A DNA stretch of 12,234 nucleotides, from positions 1-12,234 of the forward strand of contig DAOVWI010000059.1 of NCBI GenBank assembly GCA_030636765.1. Direction: 5' to 3'. The notes under the pieces were generated by a model. The model saw only the letters and a program-made list of their open reading frames with translations. It was not told the origin of the DNA and did no database searches. Shown in pieces: positions 1 through 6,260 of this stretch. Positions within the stretch are counted from its first letter, which is position 1, and each line of letters begins with the position of its first letter. The position numbers and the translations under genes are program-made. Source of the stretch: Gemmatimonadales bacterium (GTDB taxonomy: Bacteria > Gemmatimonadota > Gemmatimonadetes > Palauibacterales > Palauibacteraceae).

Positions 1-22
1 AGGCCTGCCGAGGCCGGGTTCC

Positions 23-1120
23 TCAGGCCCTCGCGGCCGGCCGCGCGCCTCCCCCCCCCACCCGCGACCCGCCCGTCCCCTGGAGCACGACGGTCTGCGT
101 CGGATAGGCGAACTCGATGCCCTCGGCCTCGAAGCGGCGCATGATCCCCACGTTCACGCGCTGCTGGATGTCGGCATAGGCGTTATAGGCGGGATCCTCA
201 ACGTAGTAGACCGTCTCGAAAACCAGGGCGGAGTCTCCCAGCTCCTTGAAGTGGCACCGGTCCACCCGCACCTGCTCCTCCTCCCCCAGGATCTCCCGGA
301 GAAGGGAGGGGATCCGCTCGGCCAGCTCCGGCGGCGTGTCGTAGGTCACCCCCACCCGGAAGACCACCCGACGCTCTTCCATGCGGCCGAAGTTGCGGAT
401 CCGGCTCTGGAGCAGGTCCGCGTTGGAGAAGACGAGCTGCTCGCCCGAGAGGCTCCGGATGCGGGTCGTCTTGAGACCAATGTGCTCCACGCTCCCCATG
501 TCCTCCCCGATGATCAGGAAGTCCCCGATCACAAAGGGCCGATCCAGGACGATGGAGAGGGACGCGAAGAGGTCCCCCAGCACGTTCTGGACCGCCAGGG
601 CCACCGCGATGCCACCCACCCCCAGGCCCGCGACAAGCGCCGTGACGTCCACGCCCAGGTTCTCCAGGGCGAGAAGGAGGACCAGGGACCAGACCACGAT
701 CCGGCCCACGAATCCCAGGGCGGTCATGGTGGTGATCGTGGCCGCGTCCGCCTCGACCTCCCCACGCCGGTAGCGGCCGATGAAGAAGGTGATGGCCGCA
801 CCCCCCCAGATGCCGGCCTGTGCCAGGAAGGCCAGGACGGCGGCCACCTCCAGCGCGCCGGAGACCCGGGCGGGCAGTATGAGGGGCCGGGAGGCGGCCC
901 AGAGGGCGATCACGAGCAGCAGCAGAAACTTTGTGTGCTCCAGCAGCTCCACCACCAGGTCGTCTAGCTTGGTGGCCGTGGCCTGGGCGAACCGCCGGAG
1001 GCGCCGGCGGACCAGAAGCTCCAGGAGCCAGACGCCCCCCAGCGTGCCGAGCAGCACGAGGAGGGCCACGATCCAAGCTCCCGACGTGTTTCCGTAGAAG
1101 GAATCCTTCAGAAAAGTCAT
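23..1120 (-). CDS. Small-conductance mechanosensitive channel (MscS family)
   Basis: Inner-membrane channel of the MscS family, 365 residues, expected to open under membrane tension and release solutes on osmotic downshock. The translation shows hydrophobic segments at about 16-38, 63-82, 90-113 and 134-152, then the pore helix at about 157-185 (ALVAGLGVGGIAVALAVQNV), followed directly by the family-typical FASLSIVLDRPFVIGDF and the beta-domain pattern GSVEHIGLKTTRIR. The cytoplasmic alpha/beta domain ends near FAYPTQTVVLQG, after which a Gly/Ala/Arg tail of about 18 residues has no family match that I recognise. The start is the ATG at 1120-1118, behind a GGGGAG stretch. The frame stays open to 1279, but that extension covers a tandem repeat and is not channel-like. 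The aldo/keto reductase lies 210 bases upstream on the same strand. A run of nine G on the coding strand falls within the C-terminal tail. The family call is firm; the gating properties are unknown. Confidence 0.95.
   Translation of the reverse strand: MTFLKDSFYGNTSGAWIVALLVLLGTLGGVWLLELLVRRRLRRFAQATATKLDDLVVELLEHTKFLLLLVIALWAASRPLILPARVSGALEVAAVLAFLAQAGIWGGAAITFFIGRYRRGEVEADAATITTMTALGFVGRIVVWSLVLLLALENLGVDVTALVAGLGVGGIAVALAVQNVLGDLFASLSIVLDRPFVIGDFLIIGEDMGSVEHIGLKTTRIRSLSGEQLVFSNADLLQSRIRNFGRMEERRVVFRVGVTYDTPPELAERIPSLLREILGEEEQVRVDRCHFKELGDSALVFETVYYVEDPAYNAYADIQQRVNVGIMRRFEAEGIEFAYPTQTVVLQGTGGSRVGGGGARPAARA
51..59. repeat. Nine-base C/G homopolymer in the channel gene
   Basis: Nine consecutive C on the plus strand (G on the coding strand) lie inside the codons for the glycine-rich C-terminal tail of the MscS-type channel. 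A change of one base in length would replace only the last dozen or so residues, all beyond the conserved domain. It may be a sequencing or assembly weak spot, or a slippage site. Confidence 0.7.
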
Positions 1121-1209
1121 CTCCCCGTCCCGTTTCCTCGTCGACTGAGTGAGTTCGGACCCTCGGCGGATTTGCCCACCGAGTCGCCGGAGGCCGGCCC
1201 GCACGGGAA

Positions 1210-1243
1210 CCGAACAGGCACGGAACCCGAACAGGCACGGAGA
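1210..1243. repeat. Two 17-bp tandem repeats (perfect 15-bp core)
   Basis: The core CCGAACAGGCACGGA occurs at 1210-1224 and again at 1227-1241, giving a 17-base period. A decayed partial copy (GCACGGGAAC, 1201-1210) precedes it. The repeat lies about 90-120 bases upstream of the channel start on the minus strand. The period is not a multiple of three, which argues against coding use. It could be a paired regulator site or a slippage duplication; I cannot tell which. Confidence 0.75.
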
Positions 1244-1304
1244 AGGTAGGTGGAGACGGGGCCAGACTCCACGGCCCACGCCGCCGACGGCGCACCTGAA
1301 GCCA

Positions 1305-1329
1305 CGCGCCGCCCGGGCGGGAAGGCGCG
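1305..1329 (-). terminator. GC-rich inverted repeat after the reductase stop
   Basis: CGCGCC (1305-1310) and GGCGCG (1324-1329) form a six-base stem. The partly overlapping CCGCCCGGGCGG (1309-1320) is itself a perfect palindrome. The structure starts two bases beyond the reductase stop codon. No T-tract follows on the minus strand, so it is at best a weak or Rho-assisted terminator or an mRNA 3'-end stabiliser. Confidence 0.3.
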
Positions 1330-1330
1330 G

Positions 1331-2209
1331 CTACAGAGGCAGCGAGCCGAACGCCTTCTCCAGCGCCGAGACCAACTCCGCGCCCAGCTCGATGCCGACG
1401 GCCCTGACGCTGCTCTCGATGCTCCCCTCCCTCCGGGCACTCGGAATCGGCACGAGCGTCTTCGACTTCGAGAGAGACCACGCCAGGACCAGCTCGGCCG
1501 GGGTGGCATCCTGCTCCGCCGCCATCCGGCGCACGAGATCGTCGGCCTGCAGGAGCTTCACGCGGCGGGCGCCGCCGAGCGGGCTGTACGGAATGAAGGT
1601 CACCCCGTTCTCGTCGCAGTACCGGAGGAGGCCGGACTCCTCCGAGCTTCGATCCCACGGGTTGTACCGGTTCTGCACAGAGGTCACCTCGACGATCTCC
1701 TCCGCGGCGCGGAGCTGGCCCAGGTCCACGTTCGAGAGGCCCACCGCTTCGATCACCCCATCGGCCCGAAGCGCCGCGAGGGCGTCCACGCTCGCCCCGA
1801 ACGGCACCTTTCGATCGGGTGCGTGCAGCTGGTAGAGCGCGATTCTTTCGACCCCCAACGCGTCCCGGCTGCTCAGCGCCGCCTGGCGCAAGCTCTCGGG
1901 TCGGCCATCGTTCTCCCACCGGCCCTCCGGCCGAGCAAGGCCTCCCTTCGTTGCGACGAGCACCTGTCCGGTGGCCCCGATCTCCTCGAGAGCCTCCGCA
2001 ATCAGCCGCTCGTTGTGGTTGAGATCGTTCTCGTCCAGACAGTAGACGTCGGCCGTGTCGATGAAGGTGACGCCGAGCTCGACGGTCCGGCGGATGACTC
2101 GCTTCGCCTGCTCCCGGTCCGGCCTTTCCTCGATCGACAGCCACATCCCGCCGAGACCGATTCTCGAGATCGTCCGTCCGGTCCGTCCGAGCTCAACTGT
2201 TGTCAGCAC
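1331..2209 (-). CDS. Aldo/keto reductase family oxidoreductase
   Basis: NAD(P)H-dependent (beta/alpha)8-barrel reductase of 292 residues that reduces aldehydes or ketones in the cytoplasm; the substrate cannot be read from sequence. The catalytic tetrad is visible: Asp51 and Tyr56 in FIDTADVY, Lys88 in VATKGG and His129 in YQLHAPD. Later family landmarks are GLSN (157-160), VQNRYNPWDR near 178-187 (the usual Q-x-x-Y-N strand), IPYSPLGG (206-213) and the cofactor-binding end region LVPIPSARR (252-260), corresponding to the usual I-P-G-x-x-x pattern. The start is the GTG at 2209-2207, with GGTGAGG four to five bases upstream. An N-terminus at this point places the first beta-hairpin correctly. 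Length is slightly below the usual 300-330. It is transcribed away from the membrane-protein operon, so the region 2210-2363 carries both promoters. It resembles general stress and YajO/YdbC-like reductases. Confidence 0.93.
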   Translation of the reverse strand: MLTTVELGRTGRTISRIGLGGMWLSIEERPDREQAKRVIRRTVELGVTFIDTADVYCLDENDLNHNERLIAEALEEIGATGQVLVATKGGLARPEGRWENDGRPESLRQAALSSRDALGVERIALYQLHAPDRKVPFGASVDALAALRADGVIEAVGLSNVDLGQLRAAEEIVEVTSVQNRYNPWDRSSEESGLLRYCDENGVTFIPYSPLGGARRVKLLQADDLVRRMAAEQDATPAELVLAWSLSKSKTLVPIPSARREGSIESSVRAVGIELGAELVSALEKAFGSLPL

Positions 2210-2310
2210 CGAGCCTCACCTTTCCTTCCCGTGTCAGGCGCGCTGGAATCCCAGGCAGCGCCTCGCGTCCCCAACATTTCGCGCCGGGCCTCCCCCGCGA
2301 AAGGTTTCAT

Positions 2311-2330
2311 CTTTGCATGACAAAGTACTT
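2311..2330. promoter_or_regulatory. Candidate operator: CTTTG-N5-CAAAG plus AAGTACTT
   Basis: CTTTG (2311-2315) and CAAAG (2321-2325) form a perfect inverted repeat around CATGA. This runs into a second palindrome, AAGTACTT (2323-2330), whose last two bases are the first two of the -35 box. Its position over the promoter of an operon that encodes its own winged-helix protein suggests an autoregulatory site where bound protein would block RNA polymerase. The palindromes are seen; the binding partner is inferred. Confidence 0.5.
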
Positions 2331-2356
2331 GACATCACGACGCTTGGGCTTAGGTT
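2329..2356 (+). promoter_or_regulatory. Sigma-70-like promoter for the membrane protein-regulator operon
   Basis: A perfect TTGACA (2329-2334) is followed after 16 bases by TAGGTT (2351-2356), which matches the -10 consensus at TA and the final T. The expected transcription start, about seven bases beyond the -10 box, falls at or within a base or two of the ATG at 2364. The message would therefore be leaderless or nearly so, consistent with the absence of a ribosome binding site at normal spacing. Confidence 0.5.
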
Positions 2357-2363
2357 GACGAGC

Positions 2364-2981
2364 ATGAGAAACGTGAGTCCTCTGCGGCCGATCGACGGCG
2401 CGGAGCCGAAGGGGTTGCACGACCGAGCCCTCGAGGATCTCTCATTCATCCGGGCCACGATGGAGCGAGCGACCGCTTTCACGCTCGTTCCGGGGCTCGG
2501 AGGCGTGGGGATGGGCGTGACCGCCCTCCTCGCGGCCTGGCTGGCGTCGCGTCAGGTGACGGAAGCGGCCTGGCTTGTGGTCTGGCTGAGAGCAGCCGCC
2601 GTGGCGCTCACGATCGGGGTGGCCGGGCTCGTCTGGAAGGCCAGGCGCACCGGAGTTGCCATCCCTCTGCGTCCCGCTCGGAGGTTCGCTCTCGGCTTCG
2701 TGCCTCCGCTTCTGGTCGGAGCACTCCTGACGGCGGCGCTGGTACGGGCCGGACAGGTCGAATTGTTGCCCGGCGTCTGGCTCCTTACCTACGGGATGGC
2801 TGTCGTCGCGGGCGGCGCGTTCTCGGTTCGGGTGGTGCCGCTCATGGGCGCGGGCCTGCTGGCGTGCGGTGCCCTGGCGCTCTTCACGCCGCCCGCCTGG
2901 GGCGACGCCTGGATGGCCGGCGGCTTCGGGGTCATGCAGATCCTGTTCGGATCGATGATTGCCCAACGATACGGCGGGTAG
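2364..2981 (+). CDS. Six-helix integral membrane protein of unknown function
   Basis: This is a 205-residue protein with a soluble N-terminus of about 35 residues (containing LHDRALEDLSFIRATMERA) and six hydrophobic segments at about 38-60, 68-91, 108-128, 135-153, 156-174 and 181-200. I do not recognise a characterised family. From general knowledge, proteins with this N-terminal FIR-x-TMERA-x-FT pattern followed by a VPG-x-GG turn recur beside small winged-helix regulators, as here. No catalytic motif is visible. The start is the ATG at 2364. The reading frame stays open to 2055, but the upstream part overlaps the promoter and the reductase gene and does not look like protein. Its stop is followed by a GTG-started regulator nine bases later, so the two are surely co-transcribed. 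A sensor or partner role for the regulator, or an envelope function, is inference only. Confidence 0.85.
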   Translation: MRNVSPLRPIDGAEPKGLHDRALEDLSFIRATMERATAFTLVPGLGGVGMGVTALLAAWLASRQVTEAAWLVVWLRAAAVALTIGVAGLVWKARRTGVAIPLRPARRFALGFVPPLLVGALLTAALVRAGQVELLPGVWLLTYGMAVVAGGAFSVRVVPLMGAGLLACGALALFTPPAWGDAWMAGGFGVMQILFGSMIAQRYGG

Positions 2982-2990
2982 GAGAACACG

Positions 2991-3371
2991 GTGGCCAAGG
3001 CCAAGAGAGCGACGAAGGACGTGGGGGGCGACGCCCCGGAGCAAGGGTTGTCTGCCGTGATGGGAGCATCGGCCGAGCCGCTCAAGCTGGAGAGGCTGAT
3101 CCATTCCCGGATGCGATTGGCGATCGTAAGTGCACTCGCGGCTAACGACTACGTGTCGTTCAGTGAGCTCAAGGCGATGCTCGGCGCGACCGACGGCAAT
3201 CTGAGCGTGCACGCCCGGAAGCTGGAAGAAGCCGGCTACATCGAGTGCACGAAGTACTTTCGCGGCCGCAGGCCGAGGACGGAATACCGGCTCACTCGGG
3301 CCGGAAAGGGCGCGCTGGACCGCTATCTGGAGCACATGAGCGCGCTGATCCGACACACCCGTGGCAGCTGA
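2991..3371 (+). CDS. Winged-helix transcriptional regulator
   Basis: Cytoplasmic DNA-binding protein of 126 residues. After a charged, probably disordered N-terminus of about 30 residues comes a winged-helix domain. The helix IHSRMRLAIVSALAAND (37-53) is followed by the helix-turn-helix FSELKAMLGATDGNLSVHAR (57-76), with the recognition helix near 68-81, and the wing KYFRGRRPRTEYRLT (88-102). This layout fits the MarR/PadR-like group often listed as winged helix DNA-binding domain (HTH_34). The start is a GTG at 2991, with GGAG at 2981-2984 overlapping the upstream stop codon. It lacks a ligand-binding or sensor domain, so the adjacent membrane protein may supply or respond to the signal. The probable target is the palindrome at 2311-2330 in front of its own operon. 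The final codons overlap the extended reading frame of the downstream prenyltransferase. Confidence 0.9.
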   Translation: MAKAKRATKDVGGDAPEQGLSAVMGASAEPLKLERLIHSRMRLAIVSALAANDYVSFSELKAMLGATDGNLSVHARKLEEAGYIECTKYFRGRRPRTEYRLTRAGKGALDRYLEHMSALIRHTRGS

Positions 3372-3399
3372 GGCTCTCCGGCCCCCGCCCCGCCGTCGT

Positions 3400-4185
3400 A
3401 TGTCCAAAGTCGTCCACCAGCCGCTCGGGATCGGGCTTCACGTCGCGATCATCATGGACGGGAACGGCCGCTGGGCACAGCAGCGCGGCCTCCCGAGGGC
3501 GGAGGGACACCGGACAGGGGTTCGGGCCGTGCGGCGCGTGGTCGAGGCGGCGGTGCAGGAGCGGATCGACATCCTCACGCTTTTTGCGTTCTCCTCCGAC
3601 AACTGGCGTCGCCCGACGACCGAGGTCGGGAGCCTCTTCGAGCTCCTGAGGGAGTATCTCGATCGGGAAGTCCGGCGCTGCGTGGAAGGCGGCGTTCGGC
3701 TGAGCGTAATCGGAAGGCGCGACAGGCTGCCCGCGCCCCTGGGGGTGGCCATAGCCGCTGCCGAGCGGGCGACGGCGAGCCAGGCTCGGCTGCGCCTTCG
3801 TCTGGCCGTGGACTACTCGTCCCGGGACGCGATCCTGCGTGCCGCGAGACTCCGGGCTTCGAGAGCGCTCGAGGCCGTCGCCACCCGCGAGGTGTTCGGC
3901 CGCCTCGTGGCGGCGCCGGAGCTTGCACCGCCCGGTCTTCCGGAGGCCGCCGGCGCGCTCCCCGCCATCCCGCTGCCCACTCCGGCCGAAGCGGAAGTGG
4001 ATCTCCTCATCCGTACCGGCGGCGAGCGGCGGCTAAGCGATTTCCTGCTCTGGGAGAGCGCCTACGCCGAGCTCATGTTCACGGACACGATGTGGCCGGA
4101 TTTCGGCCCCCCGGAGCTCGGGGCGGCGCTGCGGGAGTATCGGCGCCGGGAACGGCGCTTCGGCGGACTGGCGGCGACCGGCTGA
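3400..4185 (+). CDS. uppS: Isoprenyl (undecaprenyl-type) diphosphate synthase, atypical
   Basis: Cis-prenyltransferase that condenses isopentenyl diphosphate units onto an allylic primer to make a long polyprenyl diphosphate, the lipid carrier of cell-wall and glycan building blocks. Numbering from the GTG at 3361, the catalytic motif HVAIIMDGNGRWA holds Asp33. GHRTGVRAVR (49-58), FAFSSDNWRRP (75-85) and the pyrophosphate-binding RTGGERRLSDFLLW (218-231) are intact, as are YAE and FTDTMWPDF (240-248). Two oddities occur. The usual N-Y-G-G-R element reads DYSSRD (151-156), and residues 185-212 form a Pro/Ala-rich loop that makes the region between DYSSRD and LIRT somewhat longer than in E. coli UppS. 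I chose the ATG at 3400 (261 residues) because the codons from 3361 to 3399 have weak third-position GC bias. The GTG at 3361, overlapping the regulator by 11 bases, remains possible. Neither has a clear ribosome binding site. This may be a second, specialised paralogue. Confidence 0.9.
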   Translation: MSKVVHQPLGIGLHVAIIMDGNGRWAQQRGLPRAEGHRTGVRAVRRVVEAAVQERIDILTLFAFSSDNWRRPTTEVGSLFELLREYLDREVRRCVEGGVRLSVIGRRDRLPAPLGVAIAAAERATASQARLRLRLAVDYSSRDAILRAARLRASRALEAVATREVFGRLVAAPELAPPGLPEAAGALPAIPLPTPAEAEVDLLIRTGGERRLSDFLLWESAYAELMFTDTMWPDFGPPELGAALREYRRRERRFGGLAATG

Positions 4186-4257
4186 AAGATGCTAAGAAGG
4201 TAGCCAACCGCCCAAACGGCGGCCTCGCGGAAGGCATTCGGACAGGAGGCGAGAGAT
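4186..4257 (+). other. Leader of the amidohydrolase gene with strong RBS
   Basis: A 72-base gap. AGGAGG at 4244-4249 sits eight bases before the ATG at 4258 and fixes that start. A small hairpin, CCGCC-CAAAC-GGCGG (4208-4222), has no T-tract, so it does not clearly terminate the upstream operon; read-through from the prenyltransferase gene is possible. Confidence 0.5.
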
Positions 4258-5694
4258 ATGCGAGGCACGGACCTTAAGGCTTTCGGACGCACCGCCAGGC
4301 TGGCGCTATGCACGTTGCTCGTGGGCGCCGCGTCCTTGGCATGCTCGGACACCCCACGAGGAAGCGGCGACGGCACCTCCGCCTACTCCGCCGATGAGGA
4401 CTCGGCCGACTACGCGTTCGTGGGCGTCCATGTCGTGCCAATGGACGCCGAACGGGTGATCTCGAATCAGACGGTTCTGGTCCGCGGCGCTCGGATCGTC
4501 GCGATCGGCGAGGCGGGCGACGTCCTCGTTCCCGAGGGAGCCGAGCGGATTGACGCCCAGGGGAAGTATCTCATGCCCGGTCTGGCCGAGATGCATGCGC
4601 ACATACCAGGCGGCCAGTCCGGAGGAGCGGACTTCACGGAGCGCGTCCTGCTCCTCTATCTGACGAACGGCATCACCACGATCAGAGGCATGCTCGGCGC
4701 CCCCGTTCACCTGGAGCTGCGCGCTCAGGCCAATCGAGGGGAGATCCTCTCTCCGCGGATCTACACCTCGGGCCCGTCCATCAACGGCAACAGCATTCCC
4801 GACGCGGACTCGGCCCGCCGGGCGGTGCGCCACCAGAAGCTGGCCGGTTACGACTTCCTGAAGATCCACCCCGGCCTCTCCCGCGAGGCGTTCGACGCGC
4901 TGGACGAGGTGGCCGACAGCGCCGGCATCGGATTCGCCGGTCACGTACCAGCCGAAGTGGGCCTGGATCGGGCCCTCGAGGCCGGGTACCTCTCGATCGA
5001 TCACCTCGATGGGTACGCCCAGGCACTGGTCGCGGACGACGCGGACATCGAGGGCGTGACCCCCTCCTTCTTCGGAGCTACGCTCGTCGACTTCATGGAC
5101 GAGTCGAAGCTGACGGAGGTGGCGGAGGCCACGCGCGAGGCGGGTGTGTGGAACGTTCCGACGCAGAGCCTCATCGAGACGATCGCCCTGACCGAAGATC
5201 CGGGAGAGATGGCAAAGCGCCCCGAGATGCGATACATGCCGCCCGAGGTGCTCCTGAGCTGGATACAGGCGAAGCAGAACTTCCTGTCCAGCCCGGATTA
5301 CTCGGCCGAGGCCGCTGAGCGGTTCGTCGAGATCCGGCTAAAGCTCATCAAGGCGCTCCACGACGCCGGGGCGGGCCTGCTTCTCGGCTCGGACGCCCCG
5401 CAGGTCTTCCAGGTGCCCGGTTTCTCGATGCGCGCGGAACTGGCTTCTCTCGTCGCCGCGGGTCTCACGCCCTACGAGGCGCTGAGCACGGGCACGCGCA
5501 ACGTCGCCATCTACTTCGACACGCTGGACGAGAGCGGCACGGTCGAGGTCGGAAAGCGCGCCGATCTCATCCTCCTCGAGGCCAACCCGCTCGAGGACGT
5601 GGGCAACACGGCTCTTCTGGACGGCGTGATGGTGGGCGGGCGCTGGGTGCCGAAGGTCGAGATCGACGAGATCCTGGAGGGGATGACGAACTAA
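4258..5694 (+). CDS. Exported amidohydrolase lipoprotein (imidazolonepropionase/prolidase-like)
   Basis: Metal-dependent hydrolase of the amidohydrolase superfamily, 478 residues, probably acting outside the cytoplasm. The N-terminus has basic residues, a hydrophobic stretch LALCTLLVGAASLA (15-28) and Cys29, fitting a lipoprotein signal peptide. The residue at -3 is Ser rather than Leu, so the lipobox is acceptable but not ideal. A Ser/Gly/Asp-rich spacer leads to the small beta domain. The barrel ligands are all present: MHAH (His113, His115), Lys202 in FLKIHPG (the carboxylated lysine), His229 in FAGHVP, His249 in SIDHLDGY, and Asp379 in LLGSDAPQ. This set marks a binuclear-metal enzyme of the group that includes Xaa-Pro dipeptidases and imidazolonepropionase-like proteins. 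The C-terminal beta strand region carries GKRADLILLEANPLEDV. The substrate is unknown; secreted members often cleave dipeptides or amide bonds. Its stop codon overlaps the convergent hpt stop. Confidence 0.93.
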   Translation: MRGTDLKAFGRTARLALCTLLVGAASLACSDTPRGSGDGTSAYSADEDSADYAFVGVHVVPMDAERVISNQTVLVRGARIVAIGEAGDVLVPEGAERIDAQGKYLMPGLAEMHAHIPGGQSGGADFTERVLLLYLTNGITTIRGMLGAPVHLELRAQANRGEILSPRIYTSGPSINGNSIPDADSARRAVRHQKLAGYDFLKIHPGLSREAFDALDEVADSAGIGFAGHVPAEVGLDRALEAGYLSIDHLDGYAQALVADDADIEGVTPSFFGATLVDFMDESKLTEVAEATREAGVWNVPTQSLIETIALTEDPGEMAKRPEMRYMPPEVLLSWIQAKQNFLSSPDYSAEAAERFVEIRLKLIKALHDAGAGLLLGSDAPQVFQVPGFSMRAELASLVAAGLTPYEALSTGTRNVAIYFDTLDESGTVEVGKRADLILLEANPLEDVGNTALLDGVMVGGRWVPKVEIDEILEGMTN

Positions 5695-6260
5695 CCGTCC
5701 TGAGGACCGTCCTCCTCCGAGGTGTCCATGATCCCGATGTATGGCAGGGTGCGATACCGCTCGCGGTAATCCAGGCCGTACCCGACCACCCAGCGGTCGG
5801 GGATGTCGAAGCCGAGGTAGCGAATCTCGACCTCGCTCCGGAGCCGTTCCTTCTTGCGCACGAGTGCGCAGCACCGCAGGGACGCCGGCTCTCGCGCGCC
5901 CAGCATGTCGAGGAGATAGCGCAGGGTACTTCCGGTATCCACGATGTCCTCCACGACGAGCACGTGCCGACCGCGAATGTCGCAGCGCATATCCATGAGG
6001 AGGCGCACCGCTCCGGATCGCGCTCCGCTGGGATAGCTGGAAAGCGCGATGAACTCGACGCGCCGTTCGATGGTCAGGCGGCGCGCCAGGTCGGCAAGGA
6101 AGATGAAGGCTCCCTTCAACACGCCGACGAGCACGATCTCCCCGGCCTGCGCGTAATCGCTGGAGATCTGTCCCGCCAGCTCGGCCACCCGCTGCACGAT
6201 CGCCTCCTCGGAGATCAGCACGGGAGGAAGATCGTGCTCGGCGGGTGGCGGATCGGCCAT
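5691..6260 (-). CDS. hpt: Hypoxanthine phosphoribosyltransferase
   Basis: Purine salvage enzyme of 189 residues that converts hypoxanthine (and often guanine) plus PRPP to IMP or GMP in the cytoplasm. Diagnostic parts are VLVGVLKGAFIFLADL (43-58), the flexible-loop region SSYPSGARSG (74-83), the PRPP-binding signature VLVVEDIVDTGSTL (100-113) with adjacent acidic Glu104 and Asp105, the base-contacting lysine in LVRKKER (133-139), and the ending VVGYGLDYRERYRTLPYIG (158-176), which contains the ring-stacking aromatic region. Length is normal for the bacterial family. The start is the ATG at 6260-6258. Its first base is the last base of the msrB stop codon (TGATG), so translation is probably coupled. 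A longer frame upstream (to 6632) is only the shadow of msrB. The stop TAG interlocks with the TAA of the convergent amidohydrolase in the four bases 5691-5694. Confidence 0.96.
   Translation of the reverse strand: MADPPPAEHDLPPVLISEEAIVQRVAELAGQISSDYAQAGEIVLVGVLKGAFIFLADLARRLTIERRVEFIALSSYPSGARSGAVRLLMDMRCDIRGRHVLVVEDIVDTGSTLRYLLDMLGAREPASLRCCALVRKKERLRSEVEIRYLGFDIPDRWVVGYGLDYRERYRTLPYIGIMDTSEEDGPQDG

Larger units (their letters stand above)
1121..1330. other. Gap between aldo/keto reductase and channel genes
   Basis: These 210 bases separate two minus-strand genes. I see no protein gene in them. They hold a hairpin just after the reductase stop (1305-1329), a perfect direct repeat (1210-1241), and presumably the channel's promoter, which I could not identify with confidence. 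Confidence 0.5.

Noticed and set aside
1121..1279. N-terminal extension of the MscS-type channel to 1279
   Set aside because: It would add 53 arginine- and proline-rich residues encoded partly by a tandem repeat of 17-base period, which looks non-coding; the ATG at 1120 with GGGGAG gives a normal N-terminus.
198..2144. Long antisense open frame over the channel and reductase genes
   Set aside because: Its composition is Gly/Arg/Pro-rich without motifs; it is a GC-rich shadow of two well-supported genes. The same applies to the long antisense frames at 7473-8852, 8895-9881 and 10463-11149.
2055..2363. Extended start of the six-helix membrane protein
   Set aside because: The frame runs antisense through the reductase gene and across the promoter and palindrome; the residues do not resemble protein of this family.
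3247..3258. A second AAGTACTT inside the regulator gene as an operator
   Set aside because: It encodes the Lys-Tyr-Phe of the wing, which is a common family sequence, so the match to the upstream palindrome is most likely chance.
4208..4222. Hairpin CCGCC-CAAAC-GGCGG as terminator of the prenyltransferase operon
   Set aside because: Only a five-base stem with no T-tract; such structures are expected by chance in this GC-rich DNA.
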